Assembly (NCBI GenBank): GCA_018376445.1
Contig: JAHABL010000010.1
Coordinates: forward strand, 3,193-67,192
DNA: 64,000 nucleotides
Direction: 5' to 3'
Origin: Mycobacteriales bacterium
Lineage (GTDB): Bacteria > Actinomycetota > Actinomycetes > Mycobacteriales > Mycobacteriaceae
Below, piece after piece: positions 44,530 through 53,174 of this stretch. The position numbers and the translations under genes are program-made. The notes beneath the pieces were generated by a model, which saw only the letters and a program-made list of their open reading frames with translations, was not told where the DNA came from and ran no database searches. Each line of letters opens with the position of its first letter. Within the stretch, counting starts at the first letter, position 1.

Positions 44530-45438
44530 CTAGTCGGCGTTTCCGCTTACCGACACGTGCCGTACTCTCCGACGCTCGTCTCTTGTTCGCTCGTCTCTCT
44601 TAAGCGCTCGCTTCACTGAATTTCCAGCCTCAGTGTCGCTTTGCGTTGTGGTCGCGGTGCCGGGTCCTGGTGTTACCTCTGTCCTGGCTCCTGCTCGCGC
44701 CTCTGTCCTGGCTCCTGGTGTCGCTTCAGCTTCGGTTCTTGTTTTCGCTCCGGCATCAGCTCCAGCTCCGACCGGTACGCGTTCGGTTTCATAGGTGATG
44801 AGTTCAATCATCCGGTCGACATACCGTTGATCCAGTGCCGCTTTCACGGACTGCTGCCACAGGTTGCGTTTATCGACGTCCATGCGCCAGCGGGACACCC
44901 GCGGATGCGGCACAATCTCTTTGAAACCACAGGCCGACAACACGTCTCGCGTGGGAATGCAGAGGTGGTCAAGAGCGGATTTGGTATCCGCGTCCCGCGC
45001 ATAGGATCCCGCATCCCCTTCCCTACCGAAGGCCTCCACGGCCCGAACGCCGCGGTCGCGCAGATCCGCCACAGCTGCATTAATGAGTCTCACGTAGGCC
45101 ATGACGGAGCGGTATTCGTCAGTGATGTAGACGTGGCTCAGCACCATGGCGTCGGGGTTGACGGGTCCACTGGGGAGCAGTTTGTGGCGTGGGATGTAGT
45201 TTGGGGGTGCGTAGAGAACGAGTCCGACGGCACGTTCGTCTGCTACGAGCACTTGCCCGCAGACGCCCCATTCGAGGAGAACGGCGGAGAGCCATGCTTC
45301 TTTTTCGAAGGAGTCATCGTAGCCGCGCTCGATGTGTCCGGGCTCGCGGTCGGTTTCCCAAAAGGCGCAGACGCGGGAGTGGTGAGGTAGCTCCTCGACC
45401 ATGGAGAGTTCGAGCGGCACGATGCGTAAATCTGCCAC
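44530..45438 (-). CDS. GNAT family acetyltransferase-like protein
   Basis: Orthologue by position of M. tuberculosis Rv3916c. The start is GTG at 45438, preceded by GGAAGGAGG, although the frame is open to 45558; this gives 302 residues. Secondary-structure pattern and segments such as VLVADERAVGLVLYAPPNYIP and VLSHVYITDEYRSVMAY fit a GNAT fold with acetyl-CoA binding, but the substrate is unknown. The last 80 residues are Ala/Gly/Thr/Arg repeats followed by a charged tail, probably disordered. It lies downstream of parB on the same strand with a 116-base gap that holds a perfect palindrome. Confidence 0.82.
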   Translation of the reverse strand: MADLRIVPLELSMVEELPHHSRVCAFWETDREPGHIERGYDDSFEKEAWLSAVLLEWGVCGQVLVADERAVGLVLYAPPNYIPRHKLLPSGPVNPDAMVLSHVYITDEYRSVMAYVRLINAAVADLRDRGVRAVEAFGREGDAGSYARDADTKSALDHLCIPTRDVLSACGFKEIVPHPRVSRWRMDVDKRNLWQQSVKAALDQRYVDRMIELITYETERVPVGAGADAGAKTRTEAEATPGARTEARAGARTEVTPGPGTATTTQSDTEAGNSVKRALKRDERTRDERRRVRHVSVSGNAD

Positions 45439-45469
45439 AGTGGCCTCCTTCCCGGTCTGTTTTGCCCCA

Positions 45470-45496
45470 TTTTCGTCACTGTCACAGTGACGAAAA
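45470..45496. promoter_or_regulatory. Perfect 27-bp palindrome upstream of the GNAT gene
   Basis: TTTTCGTCACTGT and ACAGTGACGAAAA flank one central base, 31 bases before the GNAT start. Symmetry without a usable loop or a U-run on the correct side favours an operator over a terminator. Confidence 0.7.
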
Positions 45497-45554
45497 AACC
45501 TAGAGTACTTACACCTTTGTATTTTTGCTGTTTTTTGGCTATTTTGTGCTATTT

Positions 45555-46583
45555 TCATCCAAGGCTGTTGAGCAAATCGATGATGCGTTGTGCATCCTCG
45601 ACATCACCAAAGTCGATGACGATTCGACCCTTCTTCCGGCCCATCGCTACCTTCACTGTCGTGTCGAGAGCGTCGGAGAGACGGGTCGCCCCGGCTTTAA
45701 TGCTGGCCGGAATCTCCGCCTTTGCCACAGCCTTCTTCGGCGCAGTCGTTTTCCCCCCATTGTTGAGGAGTGTGACTGCTTCTTCAGTCTGCCGAACAGA
45801 GAGACCCTCGGCCACAATGCGAGCAGCGAGTGCTTCTTGGCCGCTACTTCCGGTCTTTACACCGAGGAGGGCGCGCGCATGCCCAGCAGAAAGAACACCC
45901 GCTGCAACCCGACGCTGTACTGGCACCGGCAGTTTGAGGAGGCGGATCATATTGGTGACGACCGGTCGTGATCGTCCGATTTTGTCGGCGAGCTGTTCAT
46001 GCGTCACGTCGAACTCTTCCAGCAGCTGTTGATAGGCTGCTGCTTCTTCTAGCGGGTTCAGCTGCACGCGGTGAATGTTCTCGAGGAGCGCGTCACGCAG
46101 CATTTCTGAATCGTCAGTCTGGCGGACTATCGCCGGAATGGTCTCCAGGCCGGCTTTTTGGCTGGCACGCCAGCGTCGTTCGCCCATGATAATTTCGTAG
46201 GTTTTGGGCGCAATTTCCCGCACTACGATGGGCTGTAAGAGTCCGAATTCCTTGACGGAGTGCACTAGCTCGTTCATGGCATCTTCGTCGAAGACGGTGC
46301 GCGGCTGCTTCTCGTTGGGACGGATGGAGCCGATGGGGATGTCACGATACACGGCACCCACGGGACGCGTTTTTGCTTTCTTGGCAGCTGTTGCTGCTGC
46401 CGTACGGCTGTTATCGCCAGACTTTTTTGGTGCCTGGCGGGTGCCAGCGTCAGTCTCCCGATTGCCGGAACCCATGATGATGTCTGCTGCCGCGTCTCCG
46501 AGGCGGGGGCCGGCGGGGCGATCATCTGTGGGGATGAGGGCAGCTAGTCCGCGTCCGAGCCCACCATTACGCTTCTTCGCCAT
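45555..46583 (-). CDS. parB: Chromosome partitioning protein ParB
   Basis: CTP-dependent DNA clamp of 342 residues that loads at parS and spreads over the origin. The N-terminal GLGRGLAALIP box (ParA interaction), the CTP/catalytic segment with GERRWRAS, and the helix-turn-helix region (THEQLADKIGRSRPVVTN) are all visible. The C-terminal helix ends in RIIDLLNSLG, the dimerisation part. The ATG shares one base with the parA stop (TAATG), so the pair is coupled. Four parS-like sites lie within 2.5 kb. Confidence 0.96.
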   Translation of the reverse strand: MAKKRNGGLGRGLAALIPTDDRPAGPRLGDAAADIIMGSGNRETDAGTRQAPKKSGDNSRTAAATAAKKAKTRPVGAVYRDIPIGSIRPNEKQPRTVFDEDAMNELVHSVKEFGLLQPIVVREIAPKTYEIIMGERRWRASQKAGLETIPAIVRQTDDSEMLRDALLENIHRVQLNPLEEAAAYQQLLEEFDVTHEQLADKIGRSRPVVTNMIRLLKLPVPVQRRVAAGVLSAGHARALLGVKTGSSGQEALAARIVAEGLSVRQTEEAVTLLNNGGKTTAPKKAVAKAEIPASIKAGATRLSDALDTTVKVAMGRKKGRIVIDFGDVEDAQRIIDLLNSLG

Positions 46584-47494
46584 TAATCTTCTCCGACTTC
46601 TTCACGATATTCTTCTTCCTCACGGGCACCACGCATGATGATTTCGCGGGCTGCCTCTAGGTATGTCTTGGCACCGGTAGAGCCCGGGTCAAATTGGATG
46701 ACCGTTTGGCCAAATCCGGGGGCTTCAGACACCTTCACGGAGCGCGGAATAATGGTGTCGAGGACGATTTCGCCAAAGTGGTTGCGCACTTCGGAGGCCA
46801 CTTGATCGGCAAGCTTGGTGCGACCATCAAACATGGTCAGAAGAATCGTGGACAGATGCAGATTCTTATTGAGGTGCATCTGAATGAGGTTGATGTTGTT
46901 GAGGAGCTGTCCCACGCCCTCAAGTGCGTAGTATTCACACTGAATGGGGAGCAGGATCTCATTAGCTGCCACCATTGAGTTAATGGTCAGGAGGCCGAGT
47001 GACGGCGGACAGTCGATAAAGACAAAATCCACATCGAGTTCGTCGAGATAATCATCGTCGAGGGCATCCTTCAGACGGTTTTCCCGTGCCACCATTCCGA
47101 CAAGTTCAATCTCAGAACCCGCGAGATCAATTGTTGCGGGTACAACAAACACGTTCTCGCCAGCTGTAGATTTCTGTACGCATTCTTCGAGCTTGCAGTC
47201 CCCCAGTAGAAGTTCGTAGCTCGATGGTGTCCCTGATCGATGCTCTGCTCCTAGTGCGGTAGACGCGTTTCCCTGTGGGTCGAGATCGACGACGAGCACG
47301 CGCATCCCGTAGAGTCCAAGTGCAGCCGCAAGGTTTACTGCAGAGGTGGTCTTTCCGACGCCACCTTTTTGGTTGGCGACAGAGAGCATTCGACGGAATG
47401 CAGGGCGCGGCAGATCGTCGAGATCCATTCGGTGAATGATTCGAGATGCGCGCTCAGCTGCTTCCGCGATGGGAGTATCGGAGTAGCTGCTCAT
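46583..47494 (-). CDS. parA: Chromosome partitioning ATPase ParA
   Basis: Walker-type ATPase of about 303 residues that moves ParB-bound origins. The deviant Walker A KGGVGKTTSAVNLA is near 45, followed by DLDPQGNAST, and the FIDCPPSLGLL segment is Walker B. The start at ATG 47494 is chosen over a frame opening at 47551 because that extension would run through a parS site; AAAGGA lies upstream of the chosen ATG. It is first in the parA-parB pair. Confidence 0.95.
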   Translation of the reverse strand: MSSYSDTPIAEAAERASRIIHRMDLDDLPRPAFRRMLSVANQKGGVGKTTSAVNLAAALGLYGMRVLVVDLDPQGNASTALGAEHRSGTPSSYELLLGDCKLEECVQKSTAGENVFVVPATIDLAGSEIELVGMVARENRLKDALDDDYLDELDVDFVFIDCPPSLGLLTINSMVAANEILLPIQCEYYALEGVGQLLNNINLIQMHLNKNLHLSTILLTMFDGRTKLADQVASEVRNHFGEIVLDTIIPRSVKVSEAPGFGQTVIQFDPGSTGAKTYLEAAREIIMRGAREEEEYREEVGED

Positions 47495-47515
47495 CTTTGC
47501 AATAGTCCTTTTGTG

Positions 47516-47531
47516 TGTTTCACGTGAAACT
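47516..47531. other. parS site
   Basis: TGTTTCACGTGAAACT, one change from the 16-bp consensus TGTTTCACGTGAAACA; complete 14-bp core. It lies 22 bases upstream of the parA start. Confidence 0.93.
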
Positions 47532-47599
47532 GTCTCTTTGTATTCTCTCACGATTACCCCTTTTTCGGGGCATCAGTTTTTTGCTGCTCCCCCAATATT

Positions 47600-47615
47600 C
47601 GTTTCACGTGAAACG
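47600..47615. other. parS site
   Basis: CGTTTCACGTGAAACG, with the 14-bp core intact and both end bases changed. Confidence 0.9.
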
Positions 47616-47682
47616 TGGTGCAAAAAGTTGGGAGCATCGATCTCATGTCATTGTCCAATTAAAGTTGAGCCAGCGGGCGGAT

Positions 47683-47698
47683 TGTTTCACGGGAAACA
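47683..47698. other. Degenerate parS-like site
   Basis: TGTTTCACGGGAAACA, a single core change (T to G) that breaks the central symmetry; ParB binding may be reduced. Confidence 0.65.
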
Positions 47699-48174
47699 AG
47701 GTGTCATAAGAAGCGCCGTTCACACACTGGCGATTGCTACTGGTTTCAAACGTCACCACATGAAAACACCCGCTGTTAAGAGTGCCGCCCGAGCATCCCT
47801 CTCTATGCGACATGGAGAGGCTATCAGCGTGAGTAACACACTGCGTCCAAATGTTAAAACATCATCTCAGCAATCTCCCTGAACACAGGGCATCAGAGTG
47901 CTGCGGCAGAGTCTCCACTAAAGTCAAATTCTCACCAACTAAAAAGCTGGCAACGACCAACGCCCCTGCAATGAGAGATCCACTGTACACAGCGGCCTCG
48001 GAACGTCATTGACGCGATCAGCTTTTAGACTCACAAAAGCACGAACCCGCTGATGCTCTTGCACCTGCTGATTATCACGTTCCGTGGATCTTCATACCAT
48101 GAAGCCTTGCGGATCAGCTAAATATAAGCGACCGCACGAAGACTCACCGTTGACCGCCATAGGCAATCACTCCG

Positions 48175-48804
48175 TCAGATATGGATGGCGCGGATGACGT
48201 AAGTGTCTTCCACTCCCCCATCGCGATGAAGTTGAACGACCTCTTCCTTGCGCCAGCCGGCCTTTCCCACCAGCAGACCATCCCGCTCGATCTCCTCGGC
48301 AGCAGTCGATCCTTTCAACGCAACCAAGTAGGACCCGGAATGCGCAAAAGGAGCAGACCACTTAGCGAGTTTGGCTAGCGGTGCCACCGCTCGGGATGTC
48401 ACATAGTCCACCGTACCGACTTCATGGTGAACGGACTTTTCCTCTGCACGACCACGTACAACCGTGACATTAGTAAGCCCGAGTTCCGAAACAACCTCAT
48501 GGAGGAAGTTGACCCGCCGCAGTAGCGGCTCGATAAGCGTTACAGAGAGGTTCGGCCGAGCAATCGCAACAGGAATTCCAGGCAGGCCGGCACCAGAGCC
48601 AATATCAGCAACGGAAACTCCCTCGGGAAGAATATCCGCCAGGAGAGCCGAATTGAGGATGTGGCGATTCCAAATCCGGTCAGCTTCGCGCGGTCCGATA
48701 AGACCACGCTCAATGCCAGCGGTACACAAGAGGTGGGCGTACGCATCAGCAAGCGGCGTGCGTTCGCCAAACATTTCTGCGATGACGGAAGAGGGAGTAG
48801 TCAC
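48175..48804 (-). CDS. rsmG: 16S rRNA (guanine-527-N7) methyltransferase
   Basis: Methylates G527 (E. coli numbering) in the 530 loop of 16S rRNA; loss gives low-level streptomycin resistance in many bacteria. The SAM-binding motif VADIGSGAGLPGIPVA and the following IEPLLRRVNFLHEV are typical. The start is GTG at 48804, because GAGGAG lies nine bases upstream and 210 residues matches the family; the frame open to 48978 runs through DnaA-box DNA. Conserved neighbour of parA and jag in this order. Confidence 0.95.
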   Translation of the reverse strand: MTTPSSVIAEMFGERTPLADAYAHLLCTAGIERGLIGPREADRIWNRHILNSALLADILPEGVSVADIGSGAGLPGIPVAIARPNLSVTLIEPLLRRVNFLHEVVSELGLTNVTVVRGRAEEKSVHHEVGTVDYVTSRAVAPLAKLAKWSAPFAHSGSYLVALKGSTAAEEIERDGLLVGKAGWRKEEVVQLHRDGGVEDTYVIRAIHI

Positions 48805-49173
48805 AGGATTCTCCTCAAGAGGTGGACCGACGATACAGCCAGGATAGAGCTGCCTTGGAACTGACTCCCACGCTACCCGGAGACGCCTACTCGAACAACG
48901 CGACTGCGCTTTAACGACAATGTTATCCACATGTAGGAGAGTTATGCACAGTCTTATCCACATACCCCCCACGAACAATTAAAAACAAACCGTTTCACGT
49001 GAAACACCACGGCTTGACCAGGTAAAAGAGAATTACACAGATGTTATTCACAATGTGGATAACTCTGTGTATGCCGCACTGCCAGGGTCAATAAGTGAAA
49101 CCTCTCAACTGACCTAGTAACAAAATAAAGTGAACCACACCATTGTTATTCGCGAAAAAGGACCACCAACGCA
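48805..49173. other. rsmG-jag intergenic region: DnaA-box cluster with parS
   Basis: No gene. DnaA-box matches are TTATCCACA at 48923-48931 and 48954-48962, TTATGCACA at 48942-48950, TTATTCACA at 49044-49052, and the reverse form TGTGGATAA at 49054-49062. A parS site (48991-49006) lies between them. The last two boxes form part of a 38-base imperfect palindrome at 49034-49071. Confidence 0.8.
48991..49006. other. parS site
   Basis: CGTTTCACGTGAAACA, one change from the consensus, with an intact core, placed inside a DnaA-box cluster. Confidence 0.92.
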
Positions 49174-49208
49174 CAAAAAAGGTGGGTCGAGCATCACGCT
49201 CGACCCAC
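49174..49208 (-). terminator. Intrinsic terminator after jag
   Basis: A perfect 11-bp stem (GTGGGTCGAGC / GCTCGACCCAC) with a five-base loop; on the minus strand it is followed by a run of six T. It ends the rpmH-rnpA-yidD-yidC-jag unit. Confidence 0.92.
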
Positions 49209-49241
49209 ACTCAACAGCTCTAGAAACGCGGAGGAGAACCT

Positions 49242-49736
49242 TTAGTCCTCGTTCTCCTCGTACTCTTCCTCAGGCAAAAGAACCACGTGTCGGTTCTTGC
49301 CCTCGCCAGTAGACTCAGTGACGACCCCTTCGATCTTGGCAATGGCGTCGTGCACAACCTTCCGCTCGAAGGGGCTCATCGGTTCAAGCTCGACAGGGGT
49401 ACCAGTCTCCTCTACCCGGCGAGCACCCTCCTGGGCGAGGGCACGAAGGGTATCGCGACGGTCGGCTCGCCAACGGGCGATGTCGAGCATAAGGCGGGAG
49501 CGGTCACCGGAGACTTCCTGCACCGCGAGGCGAGTGAGGGTCTGGATGGCTTCCAGCACTTGGCCGTCACGGCCGACCAGCATGTCGAGGTTCTCTCCGC
49601 CGTCAATGCTGACAGACGCGCGGTCGCCTTCCACGTCAAGATCAATGTCGCCATCGAAGTCGATAATGTCGAGGAACTGCTCCAGGTAATCGGCGGCGAT
49701 TTCGCCCTCATCAATAAGCTTCTGTTGCTTACTCAT
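49242..49736 (-). CDS. jag: Jag/KhpB family R3H-KH RNA-binding protein
   Basis: Protein of 164 residues with a KH-like domain (LDMLVGRDGQVLEAIQTL, about 50-70) and an R3H domain (about 90-150, with RARR-type helix and SPFERKVVHDAI). It has acidic ends. RNA-binding partner of KhpA in other bacteria, linked to cell-wall growth and small RNA handling. The conserved place after yidC and the terminator just downstream confirm the gene boundaries. Confidence 0.92.
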   Translation of the reverse strand: MSKQQKLIDEGEIAADYLEQFLDIIDFDGDIDLDVEGDRASVSIDGGENLDMLVGRDGQVLEAIQTLTRLAVQEVSGDRSRLMLDIARWRADRRDTLRALAQEGARRVEETGTPVELEPMSPFERKVVHDAIAKIEGVVTESTGEGKNRHVVLLPEEEYEENED

Positions 49737-49804
49737 GTGTTGTCCTTTAAGGTCATCCAGCGGCAGCTGGGTGTTGGTAGGTCTGGGGGTGAAGAAACGA
49801 GCGA

Positions 49805-51109
49805 TTAGCGCTTCTTCTTTTTCTTGCCCTTACGGTTCTTGTTGGCTTGCTGGCGGGCACGCTGTGCAGCCTGACGTTGCGCCTTCGCCTCCGCTTGTGC
49901 ACTGTCAGCAGCACCAGCTGGCGAGCTCTTCGCACCGGCAGCACCGGCAACGGATTTCACGGCAGCATCGCTGGCTTTCGCACCAACAACAGCATCAGCA
50001 GGGCCACCAACAGAATCAGACTCAGCGGCACTGGTCTCGGCGGCACCGTCACCCTTCCTCTTAAACAGCGCGGAGAAACCACGGGGCTTCTTCTCTACCA
50101 CCGCGGTTTCCACAACCTTGGGCTGCTCCACGACGATCACCTTGCCGTGCTTATCGCGCTTCGGCTTCGCACCGGGGCGCGGGGCGTTGGCGGCGCGGGC
50201 CTCGTCCAACTTCTCCTTGGCTTCCAGCTTTTCCTTATCCATCTTCTTGTACAGGAAGTACTGCTGGCAGAAGGTCCAGATGTTGTTCGTCAGCATGTAG
50301 GTGAGGAGTCCAACGTGCCACATGACGCCGGTGCCCAGAATCATGATGGGGAAGAACCACAGCATCATCTTGTTCATGACGTTCGCCTGCGGGTTGGCAG
50401 CGGCGGCAGCGGTCTGCCGGTTAATCGACATACGAGCGTTGAAGTGGGTGGCCACTGCGGAGATCAGCAGCATGGGGATGGTGACGCAAAGAATGGCGAC
50501 GAAAAGGCTATGCGCATCCTCGGGGTGGTAGCCACCCAGCGGGTAGAAGGCAGCGTACTGGTCCTTGGGCTGCGAGATGTAGCCGGACAGTGGGGCGCCG
50601 AAAAGGCGGGCGTCCAGGAAGGACTGCACCTCGTTGGGTTTGAAGAAGTAGTTGCCGGCGTTACGGGTTTGTGCTGCGGTGTAGCCGAGGCCGCCGGCGC
50701 GGTTGCCCATCTTGTTGAACATGCGGAGCACGTGGAAGAGGCCGATGAACACGGGGATCTGCACCAGCATGGGGAGGCAGCCCATGGCCATGTTGACGCC
50801 GTTGTCCTTTTGCAGCTTAGACATCTCCATGGACATCCGCTGGCGGTCGTTGGCGTACTTCTTCTGGATGGCCTTAATCTGCGGCTGCAGTTCCGACATC
50901 TTCTGGGTGGTGCGGATCTGCTTCACCATCGGGTAGAGGAGGATGAGTCGGACCGTCACCGTGAGGAACACGATGGCGAGTGCCCAGGCAGCGCCGGAGA
51001 CGTTGGGACTGCTGTCGACGGGCAGGCCGACGGCACCGAGTAGCCAAGAGAAGGCTTTGTGCCATGCCCACAAAATCCAGGAGATGGGGTAGTAGATAAA
51101 GTCCAACAC
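49805..51109 (-). CDS. yidC: Membrane protein insertase YidC
   Basis: Inserts and folds membrane proteins with or without SecYEG. The Oxa1 core is recognisable from the IRLLLLYPMVKQIRTTQK-like region through GCLPMLVQIPVFIGLFHVL and TAAAAANPQANVMNKMMLWF. At 434 residues it has a long, basic, Ala/Lys-rich C-terminal tail (from about 300) ending in lysines that can bind ribosomes, and no N-terminal periplasmic domain, as usual in Gram-positives. The GTG start follows GAGGAGAA and lies five bases after the yidD stop. Confidence 0.95.
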   Translation of the reverse strand: MLDFIYYPISWILWAWHKAFSWLLGAVGLPVDSSPNVSGAAWALAIVFLTVTVRLILLYPMVKQIRTTQKMSELQPQIKAIQKKYANDRQRMSMEMSKLQKDNGVNMAMGCLPMLVQIPVFIGLFHVLRMFNKMGNRAGGLGYTAAQTRNAGNYFFKPNEVQSFLDARLFGAPLSGYISQPKDQYAAFYPLGGYHPEDAHSLFVAILCVTIPMLLISAVATHFNARMSINRQTAAAAANPQANVMNKMMLWFFPIMILGTGVMWHVGLLTYMLTNNIWTFCQQYFLYKKMDKEKLEAKEKLDEARAANAPRPGAKPKRDKHGKVIVVEQPKVVETAVVEKKPRGFSALFKRKGDGAAETSAAESDSVGGPADAVVGAKASDAAVKSVAGAAGAKSSPAGAADSAQAEAKAQRQAAQRARQQANKNRKGKKKKKR

Positions 51110-51114
51110 TGTGG

Positions 51115-51627
51115 CTAATTCTCCTCAGTTGGGGGTTCAGATGCGGCTTGGCGGGACTTGTTGTGGTGGCGGGGAGGGGGTACGGGGTCGTAGCCGCCAG
51201 GGTGCCAGGGCGCACATTTAAGGATACGAATAGTTGACAACCAAAGTCCACGGAACAGTCCATGAACTTGCAGCGCTTCCAGGGCATATGCGGAGCAAGT
51301 GGGCTGGAAGCGGCAGGTGGGTACCGGCTTCAGGGGGCTGATAGCGACGCGATAAAAGTACACTGCCTCGATGAGGAGCAGGCTGGCCCAGTCCCGTGGA
51401 TTTTTCCAGGAACGGTGACGGAACTCGTAGTCGCTGTCGACGGAACCGGGCCGCTTATCGGGAAGCGTAGCTGCAGCACTGTCATGGTCGTCACCATCGT
51501 TGCACACGGGACCGTCACGACCCTCCCGAGAAACAAGCCCATCAAGCCCGTCCTGACAGTCGGGGACGCCGTGGGCGTCCTGGTAGGTGTGGACGTCGTG
51601 GGCGTTGTCGTTCTGGTCGTTGCGCAT
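51115..51627 (-). CDS. yidD: Membrane protein insertion efficiency factor YidD with N-terminal extension
   Basis: The core (about residues 75-155) has all family marks: VAISPLKPVPTCRFQPTCSA, HGLFRGLWL and KCAPWHPGGYDPVPPP. The core alone is about 85-100 residues in most bacteria. Here an extra 70 N-terminal residues, rich in Asp, Asn and Gly, are encoded in frame, and the ATG at 51627 has a good ribosome site (AAGGAG). The extension is therefore probably real. The gene lies between rnpA and yidC as in nearly all bacteria; the protein helps YidC insert membrane proteins. Confidence 0.93.
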   Translation of the reverse strand: MRNDQNDNAHDVHTYQDAHGVPDCQDGLDGLVSREGRDGPVCNDGDDHDSAAATLPDKRPGSVDSDYEFRHRSWKNPRDWASLLLIEAVYFYRVAISPLKPVPTCRFQPTCSAYALEALQVHGLFRGLWLSTIRILKCAPWHPGGYDPVPPPRHHNKSRQAASEPPTEEN

Positions 51628-51636
51628 GCGGTCTCC

Positions 51637-52068
51637 TTAGTGTGAGGCCGCAGTAGCGGGGTGCGCACGCAGGGCAGGTTTGGCGGCGATAGTGCAGAGG
51701 CATTCCGCTAGCCAGTTTTCCAAGCAGCGGGACGGGGCGAGTTGGGCACCGGGGAGGGCGCGGATGACGATGTCGATTCCGCTGGGCATGCTGGGGAGTA
51801 ATTCTCGGCAGGTATGCCGCAGCCGCCGGGAGAGTTGGTGTCTCACAACTGCATTCCCGACGGCTTTGCTGACGATCAGTCCGACTCGCGGGGGGGTTCC
51901 CGGCGTCTGCGTGTGGGGGGCGGAGCGGGCAACGACTACTGCCAGTTCCTTATCGCTATCCTGTCGTGCGGCGTAGACCACCACGCGGCCGTAGTTCACC
52001 TTGACTCCGGTGCGTACTACTCGGCGGAAGTCAGAGCTCCGATGGAGGCGGTTCTCCTGCGAAAGCAT
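51637..52068 (-). CDS. rnpA: Ribonuclease P protein component
   Basis: Protein subunit of RNase P, which trims tRNA 5' leaders with the catalytic RNA. It opens with the family pattern MLSQENRLHRSSDFRRV, and VSKAVGNAVVRHQLSRRLRH contains the RNR-type RNA-contact motif in a divergent form (the usual Asn-Arg-Xaa-Lys-Arg reads VVRHQLSRR). 143 residues with an Ala-rich end. It follows rpmH by 20 bases. Confidence 0.93.
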   Translation of the reverse strand: MLSQENRLHRSSDFRRVVRTGVKVNYGRVVVYAARQDSDKELAVVVARSAPHTQTPGTPPRVGLIVSKAVGNAVVRHQLSRRLRHTCRELLPSMPSGIDIVIRALPGAQLAPSRCLENWLAECLCTIAAKPALRAHPATAASH

Positions 52069-52088
52069 AAGTGCCGCTTCGCTCCGAA

Positions 52089-52232
52089 TTATGCGGACAG
52101 GGAAGCGCGGCCCTTAGCGCGACGGCGAGAAATGACGGTACGTCCGGCGCGGGTCCGCATGCGGGCGCGGAAGCCGTGCACGCGAGCGCGACGACGGTTA
52201 TTCGGTTGGAAGGTCCGCTTGCCCTTGGCCAC
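52089..52232 (-). CDS. rpmH: 50S ribosomal protein L34
   Basis: Very basic 47-residue protein: starts MAKGKRTFQPNNRRRARV, continues with HGFRARMRTRAGR and ends with RAKGRASLSA, all diagnostic of L34. The start is GTG at 52232, eight bases after AGAGGAG. It is first in the rpmH-rnpA-yidD-yidC-jag unit and faces away from dnaA. Confidence 0.97.
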   Translation of the reverse strand: MAKGKRTFQPNNRRRARVHGFRARMRTRAGRTVISRRRAKGRASLSA

Positions 52233-53174
52233 GGTCACCACTCCTCTAATTGTCATGCACTGGGTTCAGTGCGGGTTTCGGCTAAAGATCCCGCTCTACG
52301 ATTCCGGATGGTACTGACCACCACACCTGTCCATGGGCTGGTGAAAAAGGTGGAGTACATTGCGTGGCCGCACAGAGTGTGCGCGTATGCGGAATGACTT
52401 TACAAGACTACTAGTTCACGTAGGACAAATCAAAAAGGATTAAGCCTAGCGGAGCAGCTGCCGGGGAGCTAGGGGGTGAGGGAGGAAAAATTGATGGTTG
52501 AAGTTGAGGTTGAGACTTCCGAGAAAGAAAAGCCCAGGTTACAAGCATGTAATTCGCATTTCTCGCATTGTGGAAGAAAAATGGAAACAATTTGCCAGGA
52601 CGAGACCAGCGGGTTCTCTGGGGGCTAACAGACCCCCTTCGCCTAACATTGCGCGAAAGGCTTCATGCCAACTAAGGTTCCAATTCGTGCCTCGCCACAC
52701 ACCGAGCCATCGAGACGGGAAGTAAGGGAATTTATTCCTCGCAACTCCCCGCCTATCGATGAATTAACTGTGATAAAACAATCTGGTCGCACCCCCATCA
52801 GGACGTGCGACCAAAAAGTACTCATAGGCAGAACCGACGGTGCCGACGCCTCACCACCCCGACACCGTCACCACAGAAACCGCACCGGATAACTTCCCCC
52901 ACGGTTTCTTTATGAATCCTGCCAGAGGACTATCTACACTTGTGGATAACTCGTGTGGATAACTTTGTCGTACCTCGATGACCCGCAGGTAGTCGAAGGC
53001 TCGTCAAAGAACACCAAAAAACAGAGGAATAACCAGCCGAGCTCATCAACCGGCGCAAACTAAAAACCGATCTGCCCACGCCACGCCAGTGGCAGAGTTA
53101 GATCACACCGCAGCGCCCCATAACGAGGACGATGACCACCATCGCCCGGGAAAGTCTTGTGATAGGAGGAAAAG
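52233..53174. other. rpmH-dnaA intergenic region with two DnaA boxes
   Basis: Divergent promoter region of 942 bases. Two perfect DnaA boxes (TGTGGATAA at 52941-52949 and 52954-52962) lie about 210 bases before dnaA and suit autoregulation or origin function. An inverted repeat GGTCGCAC/GTGCGACC is at 52785-52812. Short open frames here lack ribosome sites and credible composition, so I list no gene. Confidence 0.7.

Larger units (their letters stand above)
47495..48174. other. parA-rsmG intergenic region with three parS-like sites
   Basis: 680 bases without a credible gene. Three parS-like sites lie in the first 205 bases (47516, 47600, 47683); I see nothing definite in 47700-48174. Confidence 0.7.

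Noticed and set aside
52498..52892. Two 75-codon plus-strand frames between rpmH and dnaA
   Set aside because: No ribosome binding site or recognisable family, and this gap is a promoter/origin region in relatives.
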